A stretch of 36,379 bases of DNA from Nitrospiraceae bacterium. GTDB taxonomy: Bacteria; Nitrospirota; Nitrospiria; Nitrospirales; Nitrospiraceae. The translations under genes were made by a program, and so were the position numbers. A model generated the notes under the pieces. It did not search any database. It was not told where the DNA came from and saw nothing but the letters and a program-made list of their open reading frames with translations. Shown in pieces: positions 29,718 through 36,379 of the stretch. Numbering within the stretch: the stretch's first letter is position 1; the number at the start of each line of letters is the position of its first letter. The stretch is taken from the NCBI GenBank assembly GCA_900299325.1, contig OMJK01000055.1:1-36379 (forward strand), given 5' to 3'.

Positions 29718-31549
29718 CGTCTGCCGCGTCCAGTCCGCCGAAGATCGACCGCCCGCTCAACGTCATTGTCGCCACCGATTGCGGCAGCACCACGACCAAA
29801 GCCATTCTCATCGAAAAAGTCGGCAACGAATACCGGCAGACCTACCGCGGCGAAGCGCCGACGACGGTGGAAGCGCCGTTCGAGGACGTGACGCGGGGCG
29901 TACTCAACGCGATTGCGGAAATCGAAGAACTGTCCGGCCGGAAGATTCTCGACGGCGACAGGATCATCACACCCTGCCGCGACGCCAAGACCGGCGTCGA
30001 TATCTACATTTCGACCAGCAGCGCCGGCGGCGGGTTGCAGATGATGGTGACCGGCGTCGTGCAGAACATGACGGGTGAGAGCGCGCAGCGCGCGGCGCTG
30101 GGCGCCGGCGCCATCGTGATCGACGTACTGGCGTCGAACGACGGCCGCCTGCCGCACGAGAAGATCGAACGCATCCGGTCGATGCGCCCGGACATGATTC
30201 TCATGTCCGGCGGCACGGACGGCGGCGCGGTCACACACGTGGTGGAGATGGCGGAGTACGTGGCGGCCGCGGAACCGAAACCCCGCTTCGGCATCACCTA
30301 CAAGCTGCCGCTGATCTATGCGGGCAATAAAGATGCGCAATCGCAGGTGAGGAAGACACTGGGCGAGAAGACGGCGTTGGAAATCACCGACAACATCCGT
30401 CCGGTGCTGGAGAAGGAAAATCTGGCGCCGGCGCGCAACAAAATCCACGACCTCTTTCTCGAGCACGTGATGCAGCAGGCGCCGGGCTACAAGAAGCTGA
30501 TCGACATGGCCGGCGCGCCGATCATGCCGACGCCCGCGGCGGTCGGCGTCATCATGGAGACCATCGCCAAGCGCGAGCACTTGAACCTGATCGGCGTGGA
30601 CATCGGCGGGGCGACCACGGACGTGTTTTCGGTGTTCGAGGGTGTGTTCAACCGGACGGTGAGCGCGAACCTCGGCATGTCTTACAGCATTTCGAATGTG
30701 CTGGCCGAATCCGGTCTGCCCAACATCATGCGCTGGGTGCCCTTCACCATCGACGAGCAGACGCTCCGCAACCGGATCAAAAACAAGATGATCCGGCCGA
30801 CGACCATTCCGCAGACGCTGGACGAATTGCAGATCGAGCATGCGATCTCGCGCGAAGCGCTGCGGCTGGCGCTGATCCACCACAAGTCGCTGGCGACGGG
30901 CTTAAAGGGCGTGCAGCAGGAGCGGACGATTTCCGATGTGTTCGAGCAGCAGACGTCCGGCAAGACGCTCATCGACATGCTGAAGCTGGATTTGATCGTC
31001 GGCAGCGGGGGTATTCTCTCGCACGCTCCGCGCCGCATTCAATCGATGCTCATGATGGTCGATGCCTACGAGCCGTTGGGCTTCACGATGCTGTCCGTCG
31101 ACAGTATCTTTATGATGCCGCATCTCGGCGTGCTCTCCACCATCAACGAGCAGGCGGCGACCGACGTCTTCGTGCGCGACTGCATGATCTATCTGGGCAC
31201 CTGCGTGGCGCCGATCGGGCAGGGGAAGAGCGGTGAAATCTGCGCCGATTACGAGATCGTATTTCCTGGCGGCAGGCAGGTGAAGGACCAGCTGAAGTTC
31301 GGCGATCTCCGGCTCTATCCGCTGGAACTGAACAAAAAAGCCAGGCTGACGATGCAGCCGGTCAAACACGTGAACCTTGGCGCAGGCGCCGGCGTGCCGG
31401 TGACGCGCGAAGTGCAGGGCGGCGTAGTCGGGTTGATGCTCGACGGCCGTGGACGGCCGCTGCAATTGCCGAGCGATCAACAGGCGAGAGTGGCATCATT
31501 GGCGAAATGGTATCAGGCAGTGGATCTGTACCCGAAAAGTGATGGGTGA
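29714..31549 (+). CDS. MutL/GlmL-family ASKHA ATPase (glutamate mutase L-like)
   Basis: A 611-residue cytoplasmic protein of the glutamate mutase L family, unrelated to the DNA mismatch repair protein of the same name. The sugar kinase/Hsp70/actin fold is shown by phosphate 1 motif TDCGSTTTKA (21-30), MSGGTDGG (164-171) and phosphate 2 motif GVDIGGATTDVFSV (294-307). In clostridia, GlmL/MutL is encoded between the subunits of the B12-dependent glutamate mutase and is thought to serve as a reactivating chaperone. Here no mutase subunit is present; the partners are membrane proteins. ATG 29714 overlaps the preceding stop. The last three codons and the stop lie inside a heptamer repeat. Confidence 0.85.
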   Translation: MTSAASSPPKIDRPLNVIVATDCGSTTTKAILIEKVGNEYRQTYRGEAPTTVEAPFEDVTRGVLNAIAEIEELSGRKILDGDRIITPCRDAKTGVDIYISTSSAGGGLQMMVTGVVQNMTGESAQRAALGAGAIVIDVLASNDGRLPHEKIERIRSMRPDMILMSGGTDGGAVTHVVEMAEYVAAAEPKPRFGITYKLPLIYAGNKDAQSQVRKTLGEKTALEITDNIRPVLEKENLAPARNKIHDLFLEHVMQQAPGYKKLIDMAGAPIMPTPAAVGVIMETIAKREHLNLIGVDIGGATTDVFSVFEGVFNRTVSANLGMSYSISNVLAESGLPNIMRWVPFTIDEQTLRNRIKNKMIRPTTIPQTLDELQIEHAISREALRLALIHHKSLATGLKGVQQERTISDVFEQQTSGKTLIDMLKLDLIVGSGGILSHAPRRIQSMLMMVDAYEPLGFTMLSVDSIFMMPHLGVLSTINEQAATDVFVRDCMIYLGTCVAPIGQGKSGEICADYEIVFPGGRQVKDQLKFGDLRLYPLELNKKARLTMQPVKHVNLGAGAGVPVTREVQGGVVGLMLDGRGRPLQLPSDQQARVASLAKWYQAVDLYPKSDG

Positions 31550-31629
31550 TGAGTGAAGGGTGATCAGCGAAGAGACATGCATCACGAAGGTATGTCTTTG
31601 CCCATCACGCATCACTGATCACTCATCAC
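31539..31629 (+). repeat. GTGATGA-heptamer inverted repeat, copy 1
   Basis: The left arm (31539-31578) is a run of GTGATGG/GTGATGA/GTGAAGG units ending GAGACAT. The right arm (31592-31629) starts ATGTCTTTGCCCATCAC and runs through CATCAC units. The arms are largely reverse complements over about 38 bases with a 13-base loop. The left arm supplies the last codons and the stop of the ATPase gene. A related copy lies at 34674-34760. Confidence 0.7.
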
Positions 31630-31640
31630 GGTATTAGCAA

Positions 31641-32765
31641 ATGGCGCATTCCTATACTCCAGGCCTGACAGTGACCGAGCAGACCGTTGTGCGCCGGCGG
31701 CGGGTGCTGCCGTTGCCCGGCAAGGTGTTGGTCAACACCGGCGATCGAGTGCAGTGCGATCAGGCGGTGGCGCGCGCCGAGTTGCCGGGGAAGGTCTATC
31801 CGATCAATCTGGCGAATCAATTGAGCATCGCACCCGACGAGATCAAAGAGTATCTGGTAAAGAAGGAAGGCGATCTCGTCCGGAAGGACGAAATCCTGGC
31901 CGAGAACAAACCGTTGATCAAATGGTTCAAGACGGAAATTAAGTCGCCTGTCACCGGCACGATCGAATCCCTGTCGATGGTGACGGGACAGGTACTGTTG
32001 CGCGAGCCGCCGCGCATGCTCGATCTGCTGGCCTACATCGACGGGGCGGTGGTCGAAACGATTCCACAGCAGGGAGTCGTCGTCGAAGCTTCATGTAGTC
32101 TGGTTCAGGGCATCTTCGGTATCGGCGGCGAGGTCTGGGGTGAAATCGTCGTCGCCGTAAAAGCGCCCGACGAGGCATTGACGCCGGCGCATCTGAAGCC
32201 GGACATGAAGGGCAAGATCGTTATCGGCGGATCGTTTCTCCCGGCTGAGACCATGGCGAAGGCCAAAGAGCTGGGCGTGGCCGGCTTGGTGGTGGGCGGC
32301 ATTCATGATAAGGACTTGCGGGCGCTGCTGGGCTACGACCTCGGCGTGGCGATCACCGGCACGGAGCAGGTGGGATTCACGTTGATTTTAACCGAAGGGT
32401 TCGGCACGATCCCCATGGCTGCGAAGACGTTCAAGCTGCTGTCGGCCCATGAGGGCCAGAAGGCGTCGATTTCGGGGGCCACGCAGATCCGGGCCGGCGT
32501 GATTCGCCCGGAGATTATTATTCCGCAAGCGGCGGCTGCGGCGGCTGAGGCCGTGCACGCTCAGCGGGAAGGCATCCGGATCGGCGATCCGGTCCGCATC
32601 ATTCGCGATCCGTTGTTCGGCAAGATCGGCGAAGTTTCGGCGCTGCCGTCCGATCTCACGAAGATTCCTACCGAGAGCGAGGTGCGGGTGTTGGAAGTGA
32701 CGTTTGCCGACGGAGCGCGTACCGTGATACCACGGACGAATATTGAAGTGATCGAGGGAGCGTAG
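31641..32765 (+). CDS. Barrel-sandwich plus KOW-like domain protein of unknown function
   Basis: A 374-residue soluble protein with no signal peptide. Residues 22-55 (VLPLPGKVLVNTGDRVQCDQAVARAELPGKVYPI) and 72-123 (KKEGDLVRKDEILAE, then SPVTGTIESLSMVTGQVLLREPP) have the turn pattern of a barrel-sandwich hybrid domain, as in lipoyl/biotinyl carriers and RnfC. There is no modified-lysine motif, so it is probably not lipoylated. The middle (about 190-290) looks alpha/beta with GLVVGGIHDKDL and ITGTEQVGFTLILTEGFG. Residues 313-372 (GDPVRIIRDPLFGKIGEVSALP, then RTVIPRTNIEVIE) resemble a KOW/SH3-like beta barrel. The family is not named to my knowledge. Its position between the ATPase and the membrane proteins suggests a cytoplasmic component of one complex. 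Confidence 0.75.
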   Translation: MAHSYTPGLTVTEQTVVRRRRVLPLPGKVLVNTGDRVQCDQAVARAELPGKVYPINLANQLSIAPDEIKEYLVKKEGDLVRKDEILAENKPLIKWFKTEIKSPVTGTIESLSMVTGQVLLREPPRMLDLLAYIDGAVVETIPQQGVVVEASCSLVQGIFGIGGEVWGEIVVAVKAPDEALTPAHLKPDMKGKIVIGGSFLPAETMAKAKELGVAGLVVGGIHDKDLRALLGYDLGVAITGTEQVGFTLILTEGFGTIPMAAKTFKLLSAHEGQKASISGATQIRAGVIRPEIIIPQAAAAAAEAVHAQREGIRIGDPVRIIRDPLFGKIGEVSALPSDLTKIPTESEVRVLEVTFADGARTVIPRTNIEVIEGA

Positions 32766-32770
32766 GAACC

Positions 32771-34030
32771 GTGAAGCGTGGATGGGGAGACCGGGCGGCT
32801 GTCGCTGCTCTGGTATCGGCGTTCATTTATGGGGGACTCTGCTCGACGGCGTTCGCGCAGTTTTCGCTGATGCCGCCGGCCGATGTGCACGTTGCCGACA
32901 CGCCGAACGACGGCGGCGAAAGCCTGACGGTTGTCTGGGCGCCCGGTCCGTCGGATGGTCCCGATGCGCGGTATCAGGTGCTGCTGGGCGAGGCGGGCTC
33001 GACGGATCCCTCGGCGCTCAAGGTCGTTGCCGAGTTTTCCTCCACCACCCATTATGTAAAAGAGAACAAGGTGGCCTGGTGGACGCGACAGGCGGACAAG
33101 GCCTGGCATCAATATGTGATCCGGAGTGGAAAAGGAATCGAACTGAAAGACGGAACGACCTATGCCGTTGCGGTCACCCTGCTCAAAGGGGAGGAGCGCG
33201 CCGTTAGTCCGGTGTTGCAGGCCGTGCCGGAACCGAACTGGTTCAATTGGAATCAACTCAACAATTTGATTCTGGCGCTGGGCTTCGGCGGACTGGTGTT
33301 TTATGCCATCAGTCACGCCAAGCGGAAGGATATTTTTTTGCGGCGCATTCCCGGCCTCGATGCGGTGGACGAGGCGATCGGCCGGTCGACCGAGCTGGGT
33401 AAGCCGATTCTCTATCTGACCGGCGCGCACGACATGGGCGACCCGTCCACGATCGCCGCCGCCGTCATTCTCGGACGGGTGGCGAAACGCGCGGCAGCCT
33501 ACGAAACGGAATTGCTGGTACCCCACCGGGAGCCCATCACGATGGCGGTCTGCCAGGAAATCACCAAGCAGGCGTATCTGGAGGCCGGCAAGCCGGACCT
33601 CTTCAAAGAGGATACGAATTTTTTCATTACCTCCGATCAGTTCAGCTACACGGCGGCGGTGGACGGCATTATGCTGCGAAAAAAACCGGCGGCGAACTTC
33701 TTCATGGGGGCGTACTTCGCCGAGTCGCTGCTGCTCACCGAAACCGGCGCCAGCACGGGCGCGATTCAGATCGCCGGCACGGATTCCGATCACCAGCTGC
33801 CGTTCTTCGTGACGACATGCGACTACACGCTCATCGGCGAAGAGCTCTATGCCGCCAGCGCCTACCTGTCCAAGGAGCCGATTCAGGTCGGCACGTTGCG
33901 CGGCCAGGACATCGGGAAGGCCGTGATCCTGAGCGTAATCATGGCCGGGACGGTGCTGGCCACCATCGGCGTCGTGACCGGCGCCCAATGGCCGCAGGTG
34001 TTCCTGGATCTGTTTAGGGATCTCAAATGA
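32771..34030 (+). CDS. DUF6754 membrane protein with exported fibronectin type III-like domain
   Basis: A 419-residue protein. A Sec signal peptide (1-29, cleavage after AFA) is followed by a fibronectin III-like beta domain (about 35-152) with SLTVVWAPGPSDGPDARYQVLLGE and TTYAVAVTLLKGEERAVSPVLQAV. A membrane helix (163-182) leads to a basic cytoplasmic stop (SHAKRKDIFLRR). A cytoplasmic domain (193-370) contains ELGKPILYLTGAHDMGDPSTIAAAVILGRVA and KPAANFFMGAYFAESLLLTETGA, matching what I know as DUF6754. A last helix (384-405) returns across the membrane. The start is GTG 32771, five bases after the preceding stop. The 3' end overlaps the next gene in ATGA. No enzymatic residue set is recognised. 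Confidence 0.8.
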   Translation: MKRGWGDRAAVAALVSAFIYGGLCSTAFAQFSLMPPADVHVADTPNDGGESLTVVWAPGPSDGPDARYQVLLGEAGSTDPSALKVVAEFSSTTHYVKENKVAWWTRQADKAWHQYVIRSGKGIELKDGTTYAVAVTLLKGEERAVSPVLQAVPEPNWFNWNQLNNLILALGFGGLVFYAISHAKRKDIFLRRIPGLDAVDEAIGRSTELGKPILYLTGAHDMGDPSTIAAAVILGRVAKRAAAYETELLVPHREPITMAVCQEITKQAYLEAGKPDLFKEDTNFFITSDQFSYTAAVDGIMLRKKPAANFFMGAYFAESLLLTETGASTGAIQIAGTDSDHQLPFFVTTCDYTLIGEELYAASAYLSKEPIQVGTLRGQDIGKAVILSVIMAGTVLATIGVVTGAQWPQVFLDLFRDLK

Positions 34031-34677
34031 TTTTTCTGCGCCGCCAGCTGCCTCTGCTGATCACCATGGTCACCGGCCTGCTGTTCGCGGGCCAGTACTA
34101 CGTGCCGCATCCGGCCTCGGAGCAGTTGCTCACGTCGGCAACGAAGTGGTTGCAGATCATCGGCGGATTCGCGCTCGTGTTGGGCGTGACCAGCCTGTTC
34201 CATCAACATGCGGCGAAGATCCGGCGCAAGGAAGCGGGATGGGGCTACAGCGTCGTGCTGTATGCCGGCCTGGTGGGCACGATTGCCGTCGGTCTCTGGG
34301 CCAACGGCAAAGAAAGCGTCGACGGGGCGATGACGACGTTCGGCTGGGTCTACAACTTCATGATGGTGCCGTTGCAGGGGACGATGTTCGCCATTCTGGC
34401 GTTCTTCATCGCCTCGGCGGCCTACCGGTCGTTCCGGGCCCGGAGTCGGGAAGCGGCAGTGCTGCTGATTGCCGCGGTGATCGTGATGATGGGGCGCGTG
34501 CCGCTGGGCGAGTATTTGATTCCCGCGAGCGGCGACGTGTCATCGTGGATTCTCAACGTGCTGAATGCCTCGGTCCGCCGCGCCATCCTGATCGGCGTGA
34601 GTCTCGGTGCGGTGGCGCTGTCGTTCAAGATCATCTTCGGGGTCGAACGGTCGTATCTGGGGGGAGGTAAAGAGTGA
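34027..34677 (+). CDS. Six-helix integral membrane protein of the DUF6754 cluster
   Basis: A 216-residue membrane protein with six predicted helices at about 7-23, 42-59, 74-93, 109-132, 142-160 and 188-207. Short basic loops (HAAKIRRKEAGWG, YRSFRARSREAA) suggest cytoplasmic sides. Between helices 3 and 4 is SVDGAMTTFGWVYNFMMVPLQGTMFAILAFFIASAAYRSFRA, a striking conserved-looking block. No known transporter motif is seen. The start overlaps the DUF6754 gene by four bases, implying coupled synthesis and probably one complex. The stop TGA is formed by the first bases of heptamer repeat copy 2. Confidence 0.75.
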   Translation: MIFLRRQLPLLITMVTGLLFAGQYYVPHPASEQLLTSATKWLQIIGGFALVLGVTSLFHQHAAKIRRKEAGWGYSVVLYAGLVGTIAVGLWANGKESVDGAMTTFGWVYNFMMVPLQGTMFAILAFFIASAAYRSFRARSREAAVLLIAAVIVMMGRVPLGEYLIPASGDVSSWILNVLNASVRRAILIGVSLGAVALSFKIIFGVERSYLGGGKE

Positions 34678-34760
34678 CGGGTGACGAGTGATGGATGACG
34701 AGGAGAGCCGGTCGAAATTGCCTTGCCCATCACCGGTCACGCATCGCTGAGCACTGTCAT
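34674..34760 (+). repeat. GTGATGA-heptamer inverted repeat, copy 2
   Basis: The left arm (34674-34707) is GTGACGG/GTGACGA/GTGATGG units ending in GAGGAGAG. The right arm (34723-34760) starts TTGCCCATCACCGGTCACGC and ends in TGTCAT. It is related to copy 1 at 31539-31629 in unit sequence and layout. It contains the stop of the preceding gene and the probable ATG of the next. Confidence 0.65.
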
Positions 34761-35595
34761 GAGTTTCGCCGAACGCATGCTCAAGATCGACCGCCGGATC
34801 ATCTTCCTGGTGATCGGGTTCTGTACGCTGCTGCCCCTGCTCTATCCGGTCGGGCTGCCGATCAAAATCTCGCCGGAAGTGAAGAGCGTCTACGACTACA
34901 TGGAGTCGTTGCCGGAGCGGTCGGTGTTCCTGCTCTCGATCGATTTCGATCCGGCGTCGAAGCCGGAGCTGCATCCGCAAGCCATCGCGTTGCTGCGCCA
35001 TGCCTTCAGAAAAAATCTGCGGGTCGTCGCCATGACGCTGTGGGTCTCCGGCACCGGCATGGCCGATCAACTGCTGACGCAGGTGGCGCAGGAGGCGGGC
35101 AAGGAAAACGGCAAGGACTATGTCTTTCTCGGTTGGAGTCCGGGCGGGACCGCGGTCATCATCAACATGGGCCAGGATCTCTACCAGGCCTTTCCGAGCG
35201 ACTACGGCGGCAAGCCGACGAAAGGGTTGCCGGTGCTGGATGGTGTGAACAGCCTCAAGGATGTGAGCTATGCCATCAGTCTGGGGGCGGGCAACCCCGG
35301 CGTCGAGGCCTGGTACGTGTTTGGAAAAGACAAATATAAGTTCGAGTTGGGCGGCGGCTGCACCGGCGTGATCGCGCCGGGGCTCTATCCCTTGTTGCGC
35401 AGCGGGCAGATCAACGGCTTGATCGGCGGCCTGCGCGGCGCTGCCGAGTACGAGAGTCTGATCGGGCAAAAGGGACGGGCCGTGGCCGGGATGGACGCGC
35501 AGTCGGCGACGCATGTGGCGATCATTATCCTCGTCGCGGTCTGCAACATCTTCTATTTCTCGTTGCGACGACAGGCCAAGCAACAAGGGGGGTAG
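34759..35595 (+). CDS. Two-helix membrane protein with large exported domain, DUF6754 cluster
   Basis: A 278-residue protein. A short basic N-terminus (MSFAERMLKIDRR) precedes a membrane helix (about 14-33), an exported domain of about 210 residues and a C-terminal helix (about 254-272) with a basic tail (RRQAKQQGG). The exported part looks alpha/beta: SVFLLSIDFDPASKPELHPQAIALLRHAF, LRVVAMTLWVSG, DYVFLGWSPGGTAVIINMGQD and LGAGNPGVEAWYVFG, suggesting a Rossmann-like sensor or structural domain. The family is not recognised. ATG 34759 is preferred; an in-frame start 36 bases upstream would be translated from repeat sequence. No clear ribosome binding site is visible. Confidence 0.7.
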   Translation: MSFAERMLKIDRRIIFLVIGFCTLLPLLYPVGLPIKISPEVKSVYDYMESLPERSVFLLSIDFDPASKPELHPQAIALLRHAFRKNLRVVAMTLWVSGTGMADQLLTQVAQEAGKENGKDYVFLGWSPGGTAVIINMGQDLYQAFPSDYGGKPTKGLPVLDGVNSLKDVSYAISLGAGNPGVEAWYVFGKDKYKFELGGGCTGVIAPGLYPLLRSGQINGLIGGLRGAAEYESLIGQKGRAVAGMDAQSATHVAIIILVAVCNIFYFSLRRQAKQQGG

Positions 35596-35605
35596 GCGGT
35601 CTGGC

Positions 35606-35693
35606 GAGTCCCTGTGCTCGCCCAACGCGCACAGACGCTGATCGAATGATTCTCAAAGGGCAGTGCTCGTTGGATGCGCGCAGTGAGGGACTC
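35606..35693 (+). repeat. 88-bp imperfect inverted repeat
   Basis: GAGTCCCT and CCAACGCGCAC in the left arm (35606-35632) match GTGCTCGTTGG and AGGGACTC in the right arm (35663-35693) as reverse complements, with unmatched bases between. The centre holds the small dyad GAATGATTC. It fills most of the 158-base gap before the last gene, in which nothing else is evident apart from that gene's ribosome binding site. Confidence 0.5.
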
Positions 35694-35753
35694 ATCCAGC
35701 CTGCGTGTGGAGTGAAGGAGAGGAGATTCGGAAAGGGCGAGGATAACTAGAGT

Positions 35754-36379
35754 ATGGACGCAACAGTATTCGGAGCGTGGGTGGCGACAGGGTTGACCCT
35801 GTTCATCTTCTCGTTCCTCTACAAAGACAATCCGTTGTTCAAGCTGGCCGAGCATCTGTATGTGGGCGTATCGGTCGGCTACACGATCGTCAAGGCCTAC
35901 GACACGGTCATCGTGCATTTGATCTGGAAGCCGATCGTCGAAAACGGGGAGTGGGCTCTCTTTATCCCGGTGGCAATCGGCCTGCTCATGCTCACGCGCT
36001 ACGTCCCGACAGCGGCCTGGATGTCGCGCTATGCGTTTGCGCTGATCGTTGGGGTCGGGTCGGGACTCGCGATTCCGCGGACTATCTCGTCGTTCATCCT
36101 GAAGCAGATCGAAGACACGGTCCGGCCGCTACTCTCCCTGGCCGGTGGGGACGGCGTGACCTTCTCGATGAATCTGCTCAGTCCGGCCAGCAACCTGAAC
36201 GCGATCATCATCCTCGTCGGCGTCAGCTCGGTGCTGTTCTACTTTTTCTTCTCGATCGAACACAGCGGGCCGGGCCGGGTCGTGGCCAGAACCGGCATTG
36301 TCTTCTTGATGATCGCCTTCGGCGCCGCTTTCGGCTATACGGTGATGGCCCGCATGTCCTTGCTCATCGGCCGTCTCAC
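35754..36379 (+). CDS. Multi-helix membrane protein of the DUF6754 cluster (runs off the window)
   Basis: The frame is open from ATG 35754 (GAGGA about ten bases upstream) to the window end, giving 208 residues. It begins MDATVFGAWVATGLTLFIFS, a membrane helix, then FLYKDNPLFKLAEHLYVGVSVGYTIVKAY. Further helices lie at about 68-81, 92-106, 149-166 and 177-195. A block near the end reads IEHSGPGRVVARTG, then FLMIAFGAAFGYTVMARMSLLIGRL. I recall similar uncharacterised proteins in several phyla, with the same YKDNP and GYTVMARxSLLIGR motifs. No transporter family is assigned. It is probably the next component of the same complex. Confidence 0.75.
   Translation, partial: MDATVFGAWVATGLTLFIFSFLYKDNPLFKLAEHLYVGVSVGYTIVKAYDTVIVHLIWKPIVENGEWALFIPVAIGLLMLTRYVPTAAWMSRYAFALIVGVGSGLAIPRTISSFILKQIEDTVRPLLSLAGGDGVTFSMNLLSPASNLNAIIILVGVSSVLFYFFFSIEHSGPGRVVARTGIVFLMIAFGAAFGYTVMARMSLLIGRL

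Noticed and set aside
29714-31549. DNA mismatch repair MutL
   Set aside because: The name is shared, but the sequence has ASKHA phosphate motifs (DCGSTTTKA, DIGGATTD) and none of the GHKL ATPase motifs of the mismatch repair protein.
31539-31629. CRISPR-like array
   Set aside because: The heptamer units are contiguous and form one inverted repeat. There are no unique spacers and no cas genes.

Overview
This is a GC-rich, densely coding stretch of bacterial chromosome. The gene content (KDO and heptose genes of a Gram-negative envelope, lipoprotein signal peptides, a pseudopilin, an RND-type adaptor), the dispersed palindromic repeats and the protein sequences are most consistent with Nitrospirota, probably Nitrospira or a close relative. 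No rRNA or marker gene is present, so this placement is an inference. Apart from bioA and a transposase fragment at the left edge, every gene is on the + strand.

Layout. (1) 1-7208: the edge of a probable IS3-family element, an atypical pseudopilin, UDP-glucuronate decarboxylase, proA followed directly by an unrecognised 591-residue protein, a DUF6065-like protein, an RND/HlyD adaptor lipoprotein without a pump gene beside it, and an AT-rich 46-residue membrane peptide. (2) 7221-18469: a pyrimidine operon, pyrR-pyrB-pyrC-DUF4149-carA-sppA-M48 protease-carB-greA-SAM hydrolase family. It is preceded by a sigma70-type promoter and a complete-looking PyrR attenuator (binding hairpin, antiterminator, terminator). 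(3) 18466-19949: bioA on the minus strand. Its promoter overlaps the lepA promoter head to tail through a shared -35 box. (4) 19979-29256: lepA-lepB-rfaE1-kdsB-pyrG-kdsA-kdsD-pgsA, then a 124-bp palindromic repeat, then plsY. This run covers translation, protein export, LPS inner-core precursors, CTP supply and phospholipid synthesis. (5) 29277-36379: a new strong promoter, then a small protein, a MutL/GlmL-type ASKHA ATPase, a barrel-sandwich plus KOW-like protein, a DUF6754 transmembrane protein with a fibronectin-like exported domain, a six-helix membrane protein, a protein with a large exported domain, and a further multi-helix membrane protein running off the window.

How the genes fit together. 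Regions 2 and 4 link UMP synthesis (PyrR-controlled) to CTP (pyrG) and to CMP-KDO and CDP-diacylglycerol chemistry (kdsB, pgsA). Region 5 is the most interesting part. It looks like an undescribed membrane complex with a cytoplasmic sugar-kinase-fold ATPase, and nothing visible in the window assigns it a function.

Intergenic space is scarce and rich in inverted repeats. Four kinds are seen: a 124-bp palindrome, a GTGATGA-type heptamer repeat in two copies bracketing three genes of region 5, a TCAGC-type heptamer repeat before pyrR, and an 88-bp inverted repeat near the right end. No tRNA, rRNA or CRISPR array was seen.
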